Below are positions 34,607-43,423 of a stretch of DNA of 44,214 nucleotides, piece by piece. The DNA comes from Treponema sp. (GTDB lineage Bacteria > Spirochaetota > Spirochaetia > Treponematales > Treponemataceae). A program made the position numbers and the translations under genes. The notes under the pieces were generated by a model. That model was given only the letters and a program-made list of their open reading frames with translations. It was not told where the DNA came from and made no database searches. Numbering within the stretch: the stretch's first letter is position 1; each line of letters starts with the position of its first letter. Location of the stretch: positions 1-44,214 of the forward strand of contig JAFSJW010000019.1 in NCBI GenBank assembly GCA_017449265.1. The letters are read 5' to 3'.

Positions 34607-35043
34607 TTTATTTCACCATAAGGCCAGTTTTCTATCGTGATTTTTCTTTTGGAACTGTCTGAAAGAGGCTCTAATCTCAGGATTATCGCACTTTCGGGCA
34701 ATTCCTCCATGATTTTTTCGCTCCATTCAATCAGACAAACACCGTTTCCATACAGCATATCATCAACCCCAAGATTAATAAAATCCTCAGAGCTATCAAG
34801 ACGATAAACATCCATATGGAACAAAGGCAGCCTTCCCGAATATTCAGAAACAAGACAAAAAGTAGGACTTGTTATATTATCTGGTATATCAAGACCAAGA
34901 GCAATTCCTTTTGTAATTGTGGTTTTTCCAGCCGCAAGAGTTCCTTGCAATGCGAATATTTCTCCGCCTTTAAGCGACTTACCTATTTCAGTACCGAAAG
35001 AAATAGTGTCATCTGGCGAAGATGATATATATTCTATGCGCAC
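34603..35043 (-). CDS. tsaE: tRNA threonylcarbamoyladenosine biosynthesis ATPase TsaE
   Basis: TsaE is the ATPase that powers the TsaB-TsaD complex. The 146-residue protein has Walker A GTLAAGKTT at 34-42, the family TSPTFCLVSEY near 67-77, HMDVYRL and LIEWSEKI. The start overlaps the stop of the preceding unknown gene by 10 bases, and its stop overlaps tsaB. Confidence 0.95.
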   Translation of the reverse strand: MRIEYISSSPDDTISFGTEIGKSLKGGEIFALQGTLAAGKTTITKGIALGLDIPDNITSPTFCLVSEYSGRLPLFHMDVYRLDSSEDFINLGVDDMLYGNGVCLIEWSEKIMEELPESAIILRLEPLSDSSKRKITIENWPYGEIK

Positions 35044-35306
35044 GGAAGTTTACCTTCGTTATCCATTGTGAGAATGAAATTCTTCAACGCTGATTTTACA
35101 GGAATAATCGGATAGTCGATGCTCGTTCCTTTTTCAAAATCAACATATATAGTTTTTTCACCAAACGGACTTGTCTCAATTGTAAAAGCAATATTCGCAT
35201 GACAACTTTTCTGCAAAAGCTCAAGCGTAGCCTGGGCTTTATAGTTTCTTCTATAATAGATATATGTATCATCAGTGCGAATCTGATTAATTTCTAAAAC
35301 CTTCAT
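35034..35306 (-). CDS. Conserved-position hypothetical protein, 90 residues
   Basis: I do not recognise a domain. The product starts MKVLEINQIRTDDTYIYYRR and alternates strands and helices (IAFTIETSPFGEKTIYVDFE), suggesting a small soluble alpha/beta protein. It lies between the PilZ gene and tsaE and overlaps tsaE by 10 bases, which supports it as a real, co-translated gene. The ribosome binding site is weak. An A/T-only TATAAT abuts the ATG, but it may be chance in A/T-rich spacer. Confidence 0.7.
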   Translation of the reverse strand: MKVLEINQIRTDDTYIYYRRNYKAQATLELLQKSCHANIAFTIETSPFGEKTIYVDFEKGTSIDYPIIPVKSALKNFILTMDNEGKLPCA

Positions 35307-35359
35307 ATTATATATTATTCTACTTCAATTTTTGTTTTTTTTAAACAGAAATAAAAGAA

Positions 35360-36463
35360 TTATGAGCTAAAATTTGCAATTTTTGCAAGAATTCTGTTAA
35401 CAGTCGCAACTTCTACTTTCAGGAAGCGTATGTGAAGAATGAATTTTCCGTCACTACGCTTTGTGGTACGGACAATAGAACCAATAGCAGAATCTGTATC
35501 GCGCATATTCATAGGACCTTCTATATAAATATACTGCTCGGCCCGTATTGGCAAATCTGCTGTTATTCGGCAACCTCCGACAGAAACATCTTCCAGAACG
35601 CCTTCATGCAGCTTGTCAGAATGTTCGTATTTTATATTCTCTTTTTTTCCTGTTCCAACAACAACGGTCTTTACGGATGCGAATTTGCAAGGCATATTTA
35701 CATCTATACGCTCCGCTCCTCGCTTCTGCAAAGGAAGGATATCATCGCTATGAACGACAACAAGCAGATTACCTGTTTTACCTTTATCGTACCGAACGGC
35801 GCGCGTTCTTAGCTTATAGAAAACATTGTCGCTTCCCCCGAAAACAAGCTCTATTTTTGAGGCGGAAACAGGCTTTTCATCGCTACTCATCAAATCGTCA
35901 GGAACAAGAAGAATCAAGTCAGTCTTTGTATTCTCAACAAGAACGAGCTTATAATGATAGCCTTTCGCAGGTGTGAAAGTAAATACGGTTTTTTCTTCGA
36001 TTGCCCTGGAAGTTTTTATTATAGATCCCTGTCCATATCCATCCTTTATTTTCTGGCGCAATGAAAAAAGATATGATTTTGAACTTTCATCCTTGTTCTC
36101 GTCAAGAACAGCGAATTCCTTTTTGAACAAATCCTCAAGAATAGCAAAATCACGAACAAGGTACAAAATATTGGATGTATTGTTATCCTTGCAAATCTGC
36201 CAAAGAAGATTTTTTTCCTCGCTTACCAACTGGCAGACACGTGCCACTTCCTGAATGTCAGAAGGACGAGTAGGGCGACTTTTCTGCTTTTCAAGATATG
36301 CCGCGGATGTTTTGTATGTGGTAAAATACCTTACAATGAAAAAAATCGCAGCAACGACAATGGCAACAATAAATACGGGCAAAAGATAATAAAAAAGATT
36401 GGCTTTCAGTTCATCCCGGCCTGCAAGAGTTCCACCTGCCTGAAGTAAAAAAATGTAGCTCAT
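35360..36463 (-). CDS. Membrane-anchored PilZ-domain protein (c-di-GMP receptor)
   Basis: This 367-residue protein has one N-terminal membrane segment (residues ~23-46), a ~190-residue middle region, and a C-terminal PilZ domain. The c-di-GMP contacts are both present: R248-x3-R252 and D292-x-S-x-x-G297. It is therefore likely to bind c-di-GMP and to tune motility, given its place just downstream of fliD. It abuts the preceding gene with no gap, and its ribosome binding site (GGAGATTTAA) lies within the end of that gene. Confidence 0.88.
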   Translation of the reverse strand: MSYIFLLQAGGTLAGRDELKANLFYYLLPVFIVAIVVAAIFFIVRYFTTYKTSAAYLEKQKSRPTRPSDIQEVARVCQLVSEEKNLLWQICKDNNTSNILYLVRDFAILEDLFKKEFAVLDENKDESSKSYLFSLRQKIKDGYGQGSIIKTSRAIEEKTVFTFTPAKGYHYKLVLVENTKTDLILLVPDDLMSSDEKPVSASKIELVFGGSDNVFYKLRTRAVRYDKGKTGNLLVVVHSDDILPLQKRGAERIDVNMPCKFASVKTVVVGTGKKENIKYEHSDKLHEGVLEDVSVGGCRITADLPIRAEQYIYIEGPMNMRDTDSAIGSIVRTTKRSDGKFILHIRFLKVEVATVNRILAKIANFSS

Positions 36464-37054
36464 TTAAATCTCCTTTATAGCCTCAGAAATTGAAGACAGC
36501 CTCGGGCTTATCTCATATTCTGCCAAATCGCCCATTAAGATAGTATCTTTGACCTCGATTGCCTGCTCAAAATCATTAAGAACTTGCGAAAAATCAGAAA
36601 AAAATTCTTTTATGGAAGCTCCGTTGATTTTCATCGTTCCGAATTTTTCAGGAAACAACGAAGAAACTGTTACTGTATGGCAAAATTTGTCTAAAAAAGC
36701 CGCCAGTGCAGAAATAAGCACATTAGACTCCCTGTCTTTTCCGCTCTGCAATTTTGCCGAAAGCTCAGTAAGCTGTGAAGAAAGCTCGTCACATTCTTTT
36801 GATTCGTCATTGAATTCAGCCAGTATATCGCTCTGTGAAATAACAGAAAACTCAATTTTCTCTACGGCAGAAAGCTCCTGCATACTAACAGAATCAAATT
36901 CCTCCGCGGTAATATTTTTTCCGTCAACGACTATACCAACTGTCGTAGCGTCATTGTTCTCACATTCCTGCTCAAATGATTTGAACAAATCTCCGACATT
37001 TTTTTCGTTTTCCAGCGTTATATCCAGTTTATTGCCATTAGCATATATTTCCAT
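36464..37054 (-). CDS. Unknown protein in the fliD operon, 196 residues
   Basis: No family is recognised. The protein is acidic, has a short beta-rich start (MEIYANGNKLDITLENEKN), a helical middle (SSQLTELSAKLQSGKDRESN) and a helical end. The placement directly after fliD suggests a filament-cap chaperone or other flagellar role comparable to FliT, but I see no FliT signature. AAGGA lies about seven bases before ATG 37054. It is followed without a gap by the PilZ gene. Confidence 0.75.
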   Translation of the reverse strand: MEIYANGNKLDITLENEKNVGDLFKSFEQECENNDATTVGIVVDGKNITAEEFDSVSMQELSAVEKIEFSVISQSDILAEFNDESKECDELSSQLTELSAKLQSGKDRESNVLISALAAFLDKFCHTVTVSSLFPEKFGTMKINGASIKEFFSDFSQVLNDFEQAIEVKDTILMGDLAEYEISPRLSSISEAIKEI

Positions 37055-37074
37055 AAAAGAATTCCTTTTTAATA

Positions 37075-39162
37075 TTAATTTTTATTGCCACTATTAAAAT
37101 AATTATTAAGAGTATTTGATTGGGCATTCAGACTATTAAGAGTGCCTTCCATATTTCCGTATTTTTGCCTCAGTCTGGCTTCTTTTCCGTCAAGCTGGCT
37201 CTCAAGCTTTTTGATATTGGTCTCTGAAGCTGAGATTTTTGTGGCAAGCGCAGAATTCTTGTTGGCAATTATCCCTCCTGTCTGCACCCAAGATGTAAGC
37301 TGCTTGTCCAACGCATACGCAATGCCAGAATCAATGATTAAGTCTCCGTCGGCATCATACCCGAACAAATTCTTAATTTGCTCCAGATTCTCATCCAAGG
37401 CAGCATCGAGTTTTTTTTCGTCAATCTCAAGATAACCGCGCATCTGGCTTGCATTATACCCGGATGAAGTTCCAGATGCCCTGCTTGAGATTCCAATCTG
37501 ATTGAGCATTGTTACTATCGCATCGTCAGACCATTTGTAATTTGCGGTTATGATGTTCCTCATCGTAGATTTTCCGTTCGTCAAAGAAAAATCTCCCTGA
37601 AACATACCGAGCCGCTTGTTTGCTGCATCTTGCTCATCTTTAGAAAGATAATCCAGCTCAGAAACAATTTCAGGTTTGTTTTCGCTCAATATATTTATCT
37701 CAGCAATCACCTGGTTATAGCTTCCGACGAACTGAATTAAGGCATTCTTTGCAGAATCTTTGTCTGGGTCTATTGTTATAGTAGCGGTCCTGTCCGTAGG
37801 CTGCTTTACATTCAAAGTAACATTCGGGATTACATCATCAATCTTGTTCGTCGGACGAGTGATGGTAATTCCCTCATACTTTATTACAGCATCACCAGCT
37901 TTGCTTACTGCATGAACAGGAACATAATCCTGCATTTTGCTCTCGTCATAAGCAAAGAATGGAGTCAGTCGTATCTCAGAATCTGTGTTTCTGTTTCTTA
38001 CCACAAGACCTTTCATATCAGGGTAATTAGATTTTGAAACACTTACTTCAATATCACCGTCCTGATTCTCAGAAAAGCCGCTTCTTTCAAGTTTTATTTC
38101 GCTGCCATCAGAATTCTTAACAAAAAAATCAACCTCACCGCTGATAGGGGAAAGCGGCGTTTCAGGAACTGGAGGCAGACCTGTCTCGCTAAGCTCATTC
38201 AATATTGATAATTGCTCGAAAGAAACACTTCCAGAATCAGGAAGTTCAGGACGCATTGTCCGCTGTAGATTTAATTCATCTGTTATATCTTCTACTTTGT
38301 TAACTGAATATCTGAATTCTATTTTTTCAGAAGGCATGGACAAAAGCTCTTCATCAACCAAGATTTCCAATCCGCTTCTTGGAGGAATTACAGTCCTGCT
38401 TTCTTCATTGTTTTCGTCTTTTTCAACAGACACAAGCTTTGTTGAGAATTTTGGCATACCTTCCTGATCGTTTTCAGGAACGACAGCTTCTGTCTGAGGA
38501 TTATTGAATTCTTTCAAGCTCACGCCGAAAGAAGTCATATCTTTTTGATTTTTCTCTACGATTCCGTTTTTGAGCGCATAGTCCAGAGCTTCATCTTTAA
38601 AAATAAGCTTGCTGTCCGCGCCTGTCTTGAGCGATTCAATCATAAGGGCATACTTATTGCCGCTAACGCCTACAAGAGAAGCCTTTATAGTATTATTACC
38701 TCTTTTGTTCAAAGAGTTAATGAAATCGTTTAATTTTCCGCCTTTCCAATTAAAAGAGATTGTTTTGTCGGCAACTTGGAAAGTATATTTTCCGGACGGA
38801 ACTGTAGAATTTTTTTCCAGCTCTACAGATAAAAATTTATCAGCTGTCGCTTCTTTTACGACATCGACTTTGTAAGTCGAATAAGGAGCATCACGATTTG
38901 CAGTTGCAGCAACAGCATTTTCATTAGACGAGGAAGCGATTTTATTATTAAAAGGATTTTCAAAAGAGTAGAGGGTCCTGGAACTCTCCCGAAGAGAAGA
39001 CATTTTTTGATTAACATCTCTCCAAGCGTTCTGCTGCTCTTTGTACCTGTCGAGAGATTCCTGCTCATGGTTGAGAGGAACCTTCTCTTTTTGCATCAAC
39101 GCTTCGATATAATCATTCGTTTTATATTTATCGCTGACACCAGGTATTGATATATCTGCCAT
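37075..39162 (-). CDS. fliD: Flagellar filament cap protein FliD (HAP2)
   Basis: FliD caps the growing filament and guides flagellin folding. The 695-residue protein has the N-terminal ISIPGVSDKYKTNDYIEALM (4-23), a long variable middle, and a C-terminal FliD_C domain with FVGSYNQVIAEIN near 480, followed by GDFSLTNGKSTMRNI and a final helical tail. In the treponemal periplasm the cap forms on an internal filament. It is preceded by flaG with a 28-base gap. Confidence 0.94.
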   Translation of the reverse strand: MADISIPGVSDKYKTNDYIEALMQKEKVPLNHEQESLDRYKEQQNAWRDVNQKMSSLRESSRTLYSFENPFNNKIASSSNENAVAATANRDAPYSTYKVDVVKEATADKFLSVELEKNSTVPSGKYTFQVADKTISFNWKGGKLNDFINSLNKRGNNTIKASLVGVSGNKYALMIESLKTGADSKLIFKDEALDYALKNGIVEKNQKDMTSFGVSLKEFNNPQTEAVVPENDQEGMPKFSTKLVSVEKDENNEESRTVIPPRSGLEILVDEELLSMPSEKIEFRYSVNKVEDITDELNLQRTMRPELPDSGSVSFEQLSILNELSETGLPPVPETPLSPISGEVDFFVKNSDGSEIKLERSGFSENQDGDIEVSVSKSNYPDMKGLVVRNRNTDSEIRLTPFFAYDESKMQDYVPVHAVSKAGDAVIKYEGITITRPTNKIDDVIPNVTLNVKQPTDRTATITIDPDKDSAKNALIQFVGSYNQVIAEINILSENKPEIVSELDYLSKDEQDAANKRLGMFQGDFSLTNGKSTMRNIITANYKWSDDAIVTMLNQIGISSRASGTSSGYNASQMRGYLEIDEKKLDAALDENLEQIKNLFGYDADGDLIIDSGIAYALDKQLTSWVQTGGIIANKNSALATKISASETNIKKLESQLDGKEARLRQKYGNMEGTLNSLNAQSNTLNNYFNSGNKN

Positions 39163-39190
39163 AACAATTCTTTCCCGTCAAAAAATAAAA

Positions 39191-39565
39191 TCAGACTGTC
39201 ATATCAAACAACAATCCTGTAGTTTTCCGTAATTTCATTCTGATTTTCTGTTCTTCGACGGAAGGTATCTCCTTGATGACTTGGTTTGTCTGCGGATCAA
39301 CAATCGCGGCAACAATCTGCCCCAATTCCTGATTCACACTGAAACGAATCTTCTGTCCCAAAACTAAATCCGAAACTCTTTCCATCTTCTCAGCATCTTT
39401 TTTCACTTGGGCAATGTTTTTGGTAATGTCCTGTATCACATGTTTCGCATCCGCAACAGGCTTTTCAGAAACAGCTTTTGTTGAAGACGCTGACCTGGAG
39501 TTTAACGACAAGTGACCATCCGTTGCCAAATTTCGCCCCAATGAATTAATACTATCAGCCTTCAT
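39191..39565 (-). CDS. flaG: FlaG family protein
   Basis: This 124-residue protein has the FlaG C-terminal domain: FSVNQELGQIVAAIVDPQTN followed by QVIKEIP near 77-103. The N-terminus is low-complexity. FlaG is associated with control of filament length in other bacteria. AGGAGG precedes ATG 39565 and lies directly behind the terminator of the upstream flaB, so expression depends on readthrough or on an unseen promoter. Confidence 0.88.
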   Translation of the reverse strand: MKADSINSLGRNLATDGHLSLNSRSASSTKAVSEKPVADAKHVIQDITKNIAQVKKDAEKMERVSDLVLGQKIRFSVNQELGQIVAAIVDPQTNQVIKEIPSVEEQKIRMKLRKTTGLLFDMTV

Positions 39566-39576
39566 TGGTTCCTCCT

Positions 39577-39617
39577 AAAAAAAAGCAGGAAGAAAGAGGG
39601 GCGCACCTCTCTCTTCC
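39577..39617 (-). terminator. Terminator/attenuator between flaB and flaG
   Basis: On the minus strand, 39617-39606 pairs with 39599-39588 (12 bp, one G-T) around a six-base loop, followed within three bases by eight Ts (39584-39577). The flaG ribosome binding site starts at the next base. Confidence 0.88.
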
Positions 39618-39675
39618 CATACATTCAATCGAAAGACAACATCCAGAAGCCTCTCAACCGAACCATCCTGCTATA

Positions 39676-40530
39676 CTAGCGGAGCAATGGAAGCACATTC
39701 TGTGCCTGGCTGTTTGCCTGAGCAAGCATAGCTGTACCAGACTGTGTAAGAATCTGGTTCTTTGTGTACTCAACCATCATTGCAGCCATATCTGTGTCAC
39801 GAATGCGTGATTCAGAAGCCTGAAGGTTTTCAGCCGCAATGCCGATACCCTCTGAAGCTTTCTCAAATCTGTTCTGATAAGCTCCGAGATCAGCTCTCTG
39901 CTTTGAAACAATCTTAAGTGCGTTGTCCAAAGTTCCGATAGCAACATTTGCTTTCTCTGGTGAAGAGATTGCAATCTGCTCGTCTGAACCCTGTGAGCCT
40001 TTAAGACCAAGAGCCTGTGCAGTCATAGTACCAACATAAACGCGAGTGTTCTGATCCATGTTCGCACCAATCTGGAATGACATTACGCGACCAGTAGCGG
40101 AATCTCTTGCGAAACTTCCTGTGATCATGTTCATACCATTGAACTGTGCGTGTGAAGCTACACGGTCAACCTCAGCGACAAGTGCAGAAACCTCAACCTG
40201 GATCTGCATACGATCCTCGTCTGTGTAGATTCCGTTTGCAGACTGAACAGCAAGCTCACGAACTCTCTGGAGGATATCCTGAGTCTCCTGCAAGTATCCC
40301 TCAGTTGTCTGAATGAAAGAAATTCCATTCTGAATGTTTCTATTAGCCTGGTTCAAACCGCGGATCTGGCTTCTCATTTTCTCAGATACTGCCAATCCTG
40401 ATGCGTCATCTCCAGCGCGATTGATTTTCTCACCTGAGCTAAGTTTTGCGATGTTGCCCATCAGCTGCTCATTGTTAAGTCCCAACGTACGATTAGCATA
40501 CATTGCGCTCATGTTGTGATTGATTACCAT
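39676..40530 (-). CDS. flaB: Flagellin core protein FlaB (second copy)
   Basis: This 284-residue core filament subunit lacks the variable D2/D3 domains, as is usual for spirochaetal FlaB. The N-terminal [17 protein letters not shown] and C-terminal [17 protein letters not shown] polymerisation helices are present. ATG 40530 has GGAGGA (40542-40537) upstream. It is closely related to the other copy at 41729. A sigma70-like promoter lies about 200 bases upstream. Confidence 0.97.
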   Translation of the reverse strand: MVINHNMSAMYANRTLGLNNEQLMGNIAKLSSGEKINRAGDDASGLAVSEKMRSQIRGLNQANRNIQNGISFIQTTEGYLQETQDILQRVRELAVQSANGIYTDEDRMQIQVEVSALVAEVDRVASHAQFNGMNMITGSFARDSATGRVMSFQIGANMDQNTRVYVGTMTAQALGLKGSQGSDEQIAISSPEKANVAIGTLDNALKIVSKQRADLGAYQNRFEKASEGIGIAAENLQASESRIRDTDMAAMMVEYTKNQILTQSGTAMLAQANSQAQNVLPLLR

Positions 40531-40727
40531 AATTTGTCCTCCATGATATAAAACAACTCCAGCTTCTTGCCGGACTGCCTGCCTTATGCGGGGTAAGCCG
40601 AAACGATTTTGCGCCAACCGCCCCAGTCTATGCCCTCACAGCAGGGAAGGTTATTGTCTGTGAAACAATAATCTTCTCTACTGACATAAAACATCATGAA
40701 GAGCCTTTTCAAAGAACTGTTGTATAA

Positions 40728-40756
40728 ATTGTACAACTAAATCTATACATTAACAA
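40728..40756 (-). promoter_or_regulatory. Sigma70-type promoter of the second flaB
   Basis: On the minus strand, TTGTTA (40756-40751), 17 bases, TACAAT (40733-40728). The start near 40721 gives a ~190-base leader with hairpins at 40673-40649 and 40646-40633. Confidence 0.6.
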
Positions 40757-40815
40757 GTAAATTTTGGATGTTTTTTTTGGATTTTTGTGAAAGAACAGCA
40801 ATAAAAACACCGCAA

Positions 40816-40862
40816 ATAATAAAATCGTTGGGAAGTCTTTCAACTCCCAACGATTTTATTAT
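40816..40862 (-). terminator. Terminator of the first flaB
   Basis: An 18-bp perfect stem pairs 40816-40833 with 40845-40862 around an 11-base loop. On the minus strand it ends in a TTTTATTATTT tail. The flaB stop is seven bases away. Confidence 0.92.
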
Positions 40863-40868
40863 ACAGTA

Positions 40869-41729
40869 CTATCTAAGCAAAGACAAGACTGTCTGAGCCT
40901 GTGTATTTGCCTGAGCAAGCATAGCAGTTCCAGACTGTGAAAGAACCTGGTTCTTTGTGAATTCAACCATCTGCTTAGCCATATCTGTATCACGGATACG
41001 AGACTCAGATGCCTGAAGGTTCTCTGCAGCAATGTCAACACCTTTTACAGTGTACTCAAGGCGGTTCTGATATCCACCGAGATCAGCACGCTGTTTGTTG
41101 ATCTGTTTGATTGCCTCATCGAGAGTACCGATAGCGCGGTTGGCCGACTCCGGAGTCTGGAGAGAGAGTTTTTCCTCTGTTCCAACCTCACGAATACCAA
41201 GTGCAGCAGCTGTCATAGTACCAATGAAAACCTGGATTCTCTGATCCATGTTAGCTCCGATATGGAACCACATAGAAGCAGTTACAACGTTCTCACCAGT
41301 TGATCTCGCAAAGCGACCTGTAAGCATGTTCATACCGTTGAACTGTGCGTGTGAAGCGATGCGATCTACTTCAGCAACAAGGGCAGAAACCTCTACCTGA
41401 ATCTGCATACGATCCTCGTCTGTGTAAATACCGTTTGCAGACTGAACAGCAAGCTCGCGGATTCTCTGAATAACATCCTCAGTCTCCTGAAGGTATCCCT
41501 CAGTTGTCTGAATGAAGTTGATGCCATTCTGAGCGTTCTCAGAAGCCTTGTTCAAACCTCTGATCTGGCTTCTCATTTTCTCAGATACTGCCAATCCAGA
41601 AGCGTCGTCACCAGCGCGATTGATTTTCTCACCTGATGAAAGTTTCTCCATGTCCTTTTTGAGGGACAAGTTTGTTACTCCAAGCTGACGATTAGCGAAG
41701 AGTGCTGACATGTTGTGGTTGATGACCAT
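40869..41729 (-). CDS. flaB: Flagellin core protein FlaB (first copy)
   Basis: This 286-residue core flagellin has [17 protein letters not shown] at the N-terminus, [20 protein letters not shown] near 29-48, and [17 protein letters not shown] at the C-terminus. Helical ends are conserved with the second copy; the middle (residues ~150-200) differs more. GGAGGA (41740-41735) precedes ATG 41729. The leader carries the AGGA-loop hairpin described separately. Flagellins of some treponemes are glycosylated, which may link them to the neighbouring sugar genes, but nothing here shows this. Confidence 0.97.
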   Translation of the reverse strand: MVINHNMSALFANRQLGVTNLSLKKDMEKLSSGEKINRAGDDASGLAVSEKMRSQIRGLNKASENAQNGINFIQTTEGYLQETEDVIQRIRELAVQSANGIYTDEDRMQIQVEVSALVAEVDRIASHAQFNGMNMLTGRFARSTGENVVTASMWFHIGANMDQRIQVFIGTMTAAALGIREVGTEEKLSLQTPESANRAIGTLDEAIKQINKQRADLGGYQNRLEYTVKGVDIAAENLQASESRIRDTDMAKQMVEFTKNQVLSQSGTAMLAQANTQAQTVLSLLR

Positions 41730-41734
41730 AATTT

Positions 41735-41774
41735 TCCTCCATGGAATTTTTTCTGACAGAATCCTTTCTGTCAG
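41735..41774 (-). promoter_or_regulatory. Candidate CsrA-binding leader of flaB
   Basis: CTGACAGAA and TTCTGTCAG (41774-41766 with 41761-41753 on the minus strand) form a perfect 9-bp stem around the four-base loop AGGA. Twelve bases later comes the ribosome binding site GGAGGA. This hairpin-loop GGA plus site-overlapping GGA pattern is typical of CsrA-repressed leaders such as hag of Bacillus. Confidence 0.6.
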
Positions 41775-41888
41775 TTTGTAAAAGGAAACATCTGTATTAC
41801 AAGGCTACATCCGTCTCCTTTTACGATTTCGATTCACCTGTCTGGGAACTTCTACGAAGCTTTACCACACATGGCTCATCTTTTTTTA

Positions 41889-41916
41889 TGTTCGGAAAAA
41901 AAACAATAAAACTTTA
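41889..41916 (-). promoter_or_regulatory. Sigma28-like promoter of the first flaB
   Basis: On the minus strand, TAAAGTTT starts at 41916 (perfect sigma28 -35) and is followed, after 16 bases from TAAA, by TCCGAACA (41896-41889). The -10 matches GCCGATAA in five of eight positions. The leader would be ~150 bases. Confidence 0.5.
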
Positions 41917-41944
41917 ACGATTTTTTTTATTTTTTCTCAAATTT

Positions 41945-42577
41945 TTATATGGCCGCATGATTGAGAATTTCGGACACTGCCCTGACTGCCTTACCTCTGT
42001 GCGAAATTCTGTTTTTCTCTTCTGCCGGTATTTCTGCGACAGTCTTACCATATTCGGGCAGAAACACGATAGGGTCGTACCCGAACCCACCGCTTCCGGC
42101 CTGCTCCTCGATTGTGCCAATCAGCTTTCCCTCGAATGTTTCCTGAGCCACAAAAAAGCGTGATGGGGAGAGAAGAAGCACTATGGAGCAAACATACCTG
42201 CATGAGCGGTCAGAACTGCCCGTTGCGTTCACCTGCTCGATAAGAAGCCTGTTTTGCTCCTCCTGCGATATTTTCTTTCCGTCGGGTCTTCCGTGGGGGA
42301 ACTCAGCACCCGAGTATCTCGATGTGAATATTCCCGGCTCGCCGCCGAGCGCATCGACGCAAAGACCAGAATCATCGGCTATTACGGGTTTATGCACAAG
42401 ATTCCAAAGAGCCTTTGCTTTTATCATGCTGTTTTCAAAAAAAGTGCTTCCTGTTTCATCGGGATTGAACTCAATTTTTTCATCTGCAGGAATAAGAATT
42501 TCATATTCAGGCAGGATTTCCTGCATTTCCTTTTGTTTGTGCCTGTTTCCAGACGCAAGGTATATTTTTGTTTTCAT
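41945..42577 (-). CDS. rdgB: XTP/dITP diphosphatase (RdgB/HAM1)
   Basis: This house-cleaning enzyme hydrolyses dITP, XTP and related non-canonical nucleotides. The 210-residue protein has the SGNRHK nucleotide motif at 9-14, VIADDSGLCVDALGGEPGIF near 65-84, GSGGFGYDPIVFLPEYG near 161-177 and ISHRGKAV near 191-198. The start ATG has no strong ribosome binding site. It is divergent from nothing; upstream is the CPBP gene on the same strand. Confidence 0.96.
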   Translation of the reverse strand: MKTKIYLASGNRHKQKEMQEILPEYEILIPADEKIEFNPDETGSTFFENSMIKAKALWNLVHKPVIADDSGLCVDALGGEPGIFTSRYSGAEFPHGRPDGKKISQEEQNRLLIEQVNATGSSDRSCRYVCSIVLLLSPSRFFVAQETFEGKLIGTIEEQAGSGGFGYDPIVFLPEYGKTVAEIPAEEKNRISHRGKAVRAVSEILNHAAI

Positions 42578-42589
42578 GGATTTTACTAT

Positions 42590-42604
42590 ATCTCATATTG
42601 AGAT
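42590..42604 (-). promoter_or_regulatory. Small palindrome upstream of rdgB
   Basis: ATCTCA-TAT-TGAGAT is a perfect 6-bp inverted repeat 13 bases upstream of the rdgB start. It could be an operator, but nothing else supports this. Confidence 0.25.
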
Positions 42605-42653
42605 TTAGGTTAAGGGAATCAACAGTAAAACTGGTTCTGCGTTTTGGCAGTAG

Positions 42654-43397
42654 TTAAGAATACGACAGACCCCAAATAATGGAAAAAGAAAGAAAATTGT
42701 ATGCAGAATGGACGACAAACGAAACCCAGACGGATTTCGTCCTGAGCATACATACGCGGAGGGCGGCTCCGCATACAAGAGCGTTCAAAAATCCGAACAG
42801 GCCAAGATAAATATGCCCCAATGAAAAAAGAACAAGTGCGGCTGTCTCGCACAAAATCGAGAGCCAGAAAGATTTTCTGGAAGTGTCATATTTTCCTTTC
42901 ACGAAAATATCTTTCATCGCTTGCGGAAGATAAAATCTGTAAACAATTTCCTCAAAGAAAGCCGCGCAAAGAACACCAAAAACAAAATTAATGCCTCCGA
43001 AAATCGATTTCGGAAAAACGATGTTTTGAATTCCGCCTGAAATCTTGAAAAAATAAGCCGCCGTTTCAAGGACGACTGACGAAAGACACAGGATACCGAA
43101 GCAGACAAGCGCATTGGAAGAATAGACGAAAAAAGGCTGCCTGACGGAAAAAACAGGCTCCGCAAACACATTGCCCCTGAGTGAAAAAAAATAAAGCAAG
43201 GCAGAAAATCCTCCGTTCAGAAAAACCTGAACAGGATAAGAAGCCATTATTTCATCATCGCTCGGGAAAATGAACTGAAAAACAACTGGCGGCAAAACAA
43301 AAAACACCAGAACAAAGAGAAAAAGAAAAAAAGAAAATCTTGGATTCCGCACAGAAATAAGCTGAAAAACAACCGCACGATGCCGCCAGAGATACAA
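42654..43397 (-). CDS. CPBP-family intramembrane glutamic protease
   Basis: This ~247-residue polytopic membrane protein has the three CPBP/Abi signatures: EExxxR (E149-E150...R154), FxxxH with H195 and HxxxN (H230...N234). Such proteins are intramembrane proteases of the Rce1 family; bacterial substrates are mostly unknown, and some members give bacteriocin immunity. The start is uncertain: TTG 43397 gives the longest form, while internal GTG/TTG codons are possible, and no clear ribosome binding site is visible. It lies 26 bases after the leuD-like stop. Confidence 0.88.
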   Translation of the reverse strand: MYLWRHRAVVFQLISVRNPRFSFFLFLFVLVFFVLPPVVFQFIFPSDDEIMASYPVQVFLNGGFSALLYFFSLRGNVFAEPVFSVRQPFFVYSSNALVCFGILCLSSVVLETAAYFFKISGGIQNIVFPKSIFGGINFVFGVLCAAFFEEIVYRFYLPQAMKDIFVKGKYDTSRKSFWLSILCETAALVLFSLGHIYLGLFGFLNALVCGAALRVCMLRTKSVWVSFVVHSAYNFLSFSIIWGLSYS

Positions 43398-43423
43398 CGG
43401 CTTCGTACGGAATTATTCAACGG

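Noticed and set aside
41753..41774. flaB leader hairpin as a terminator
   Set aside because: On the flaB strand it is followed by AAAAAA, not T residues.
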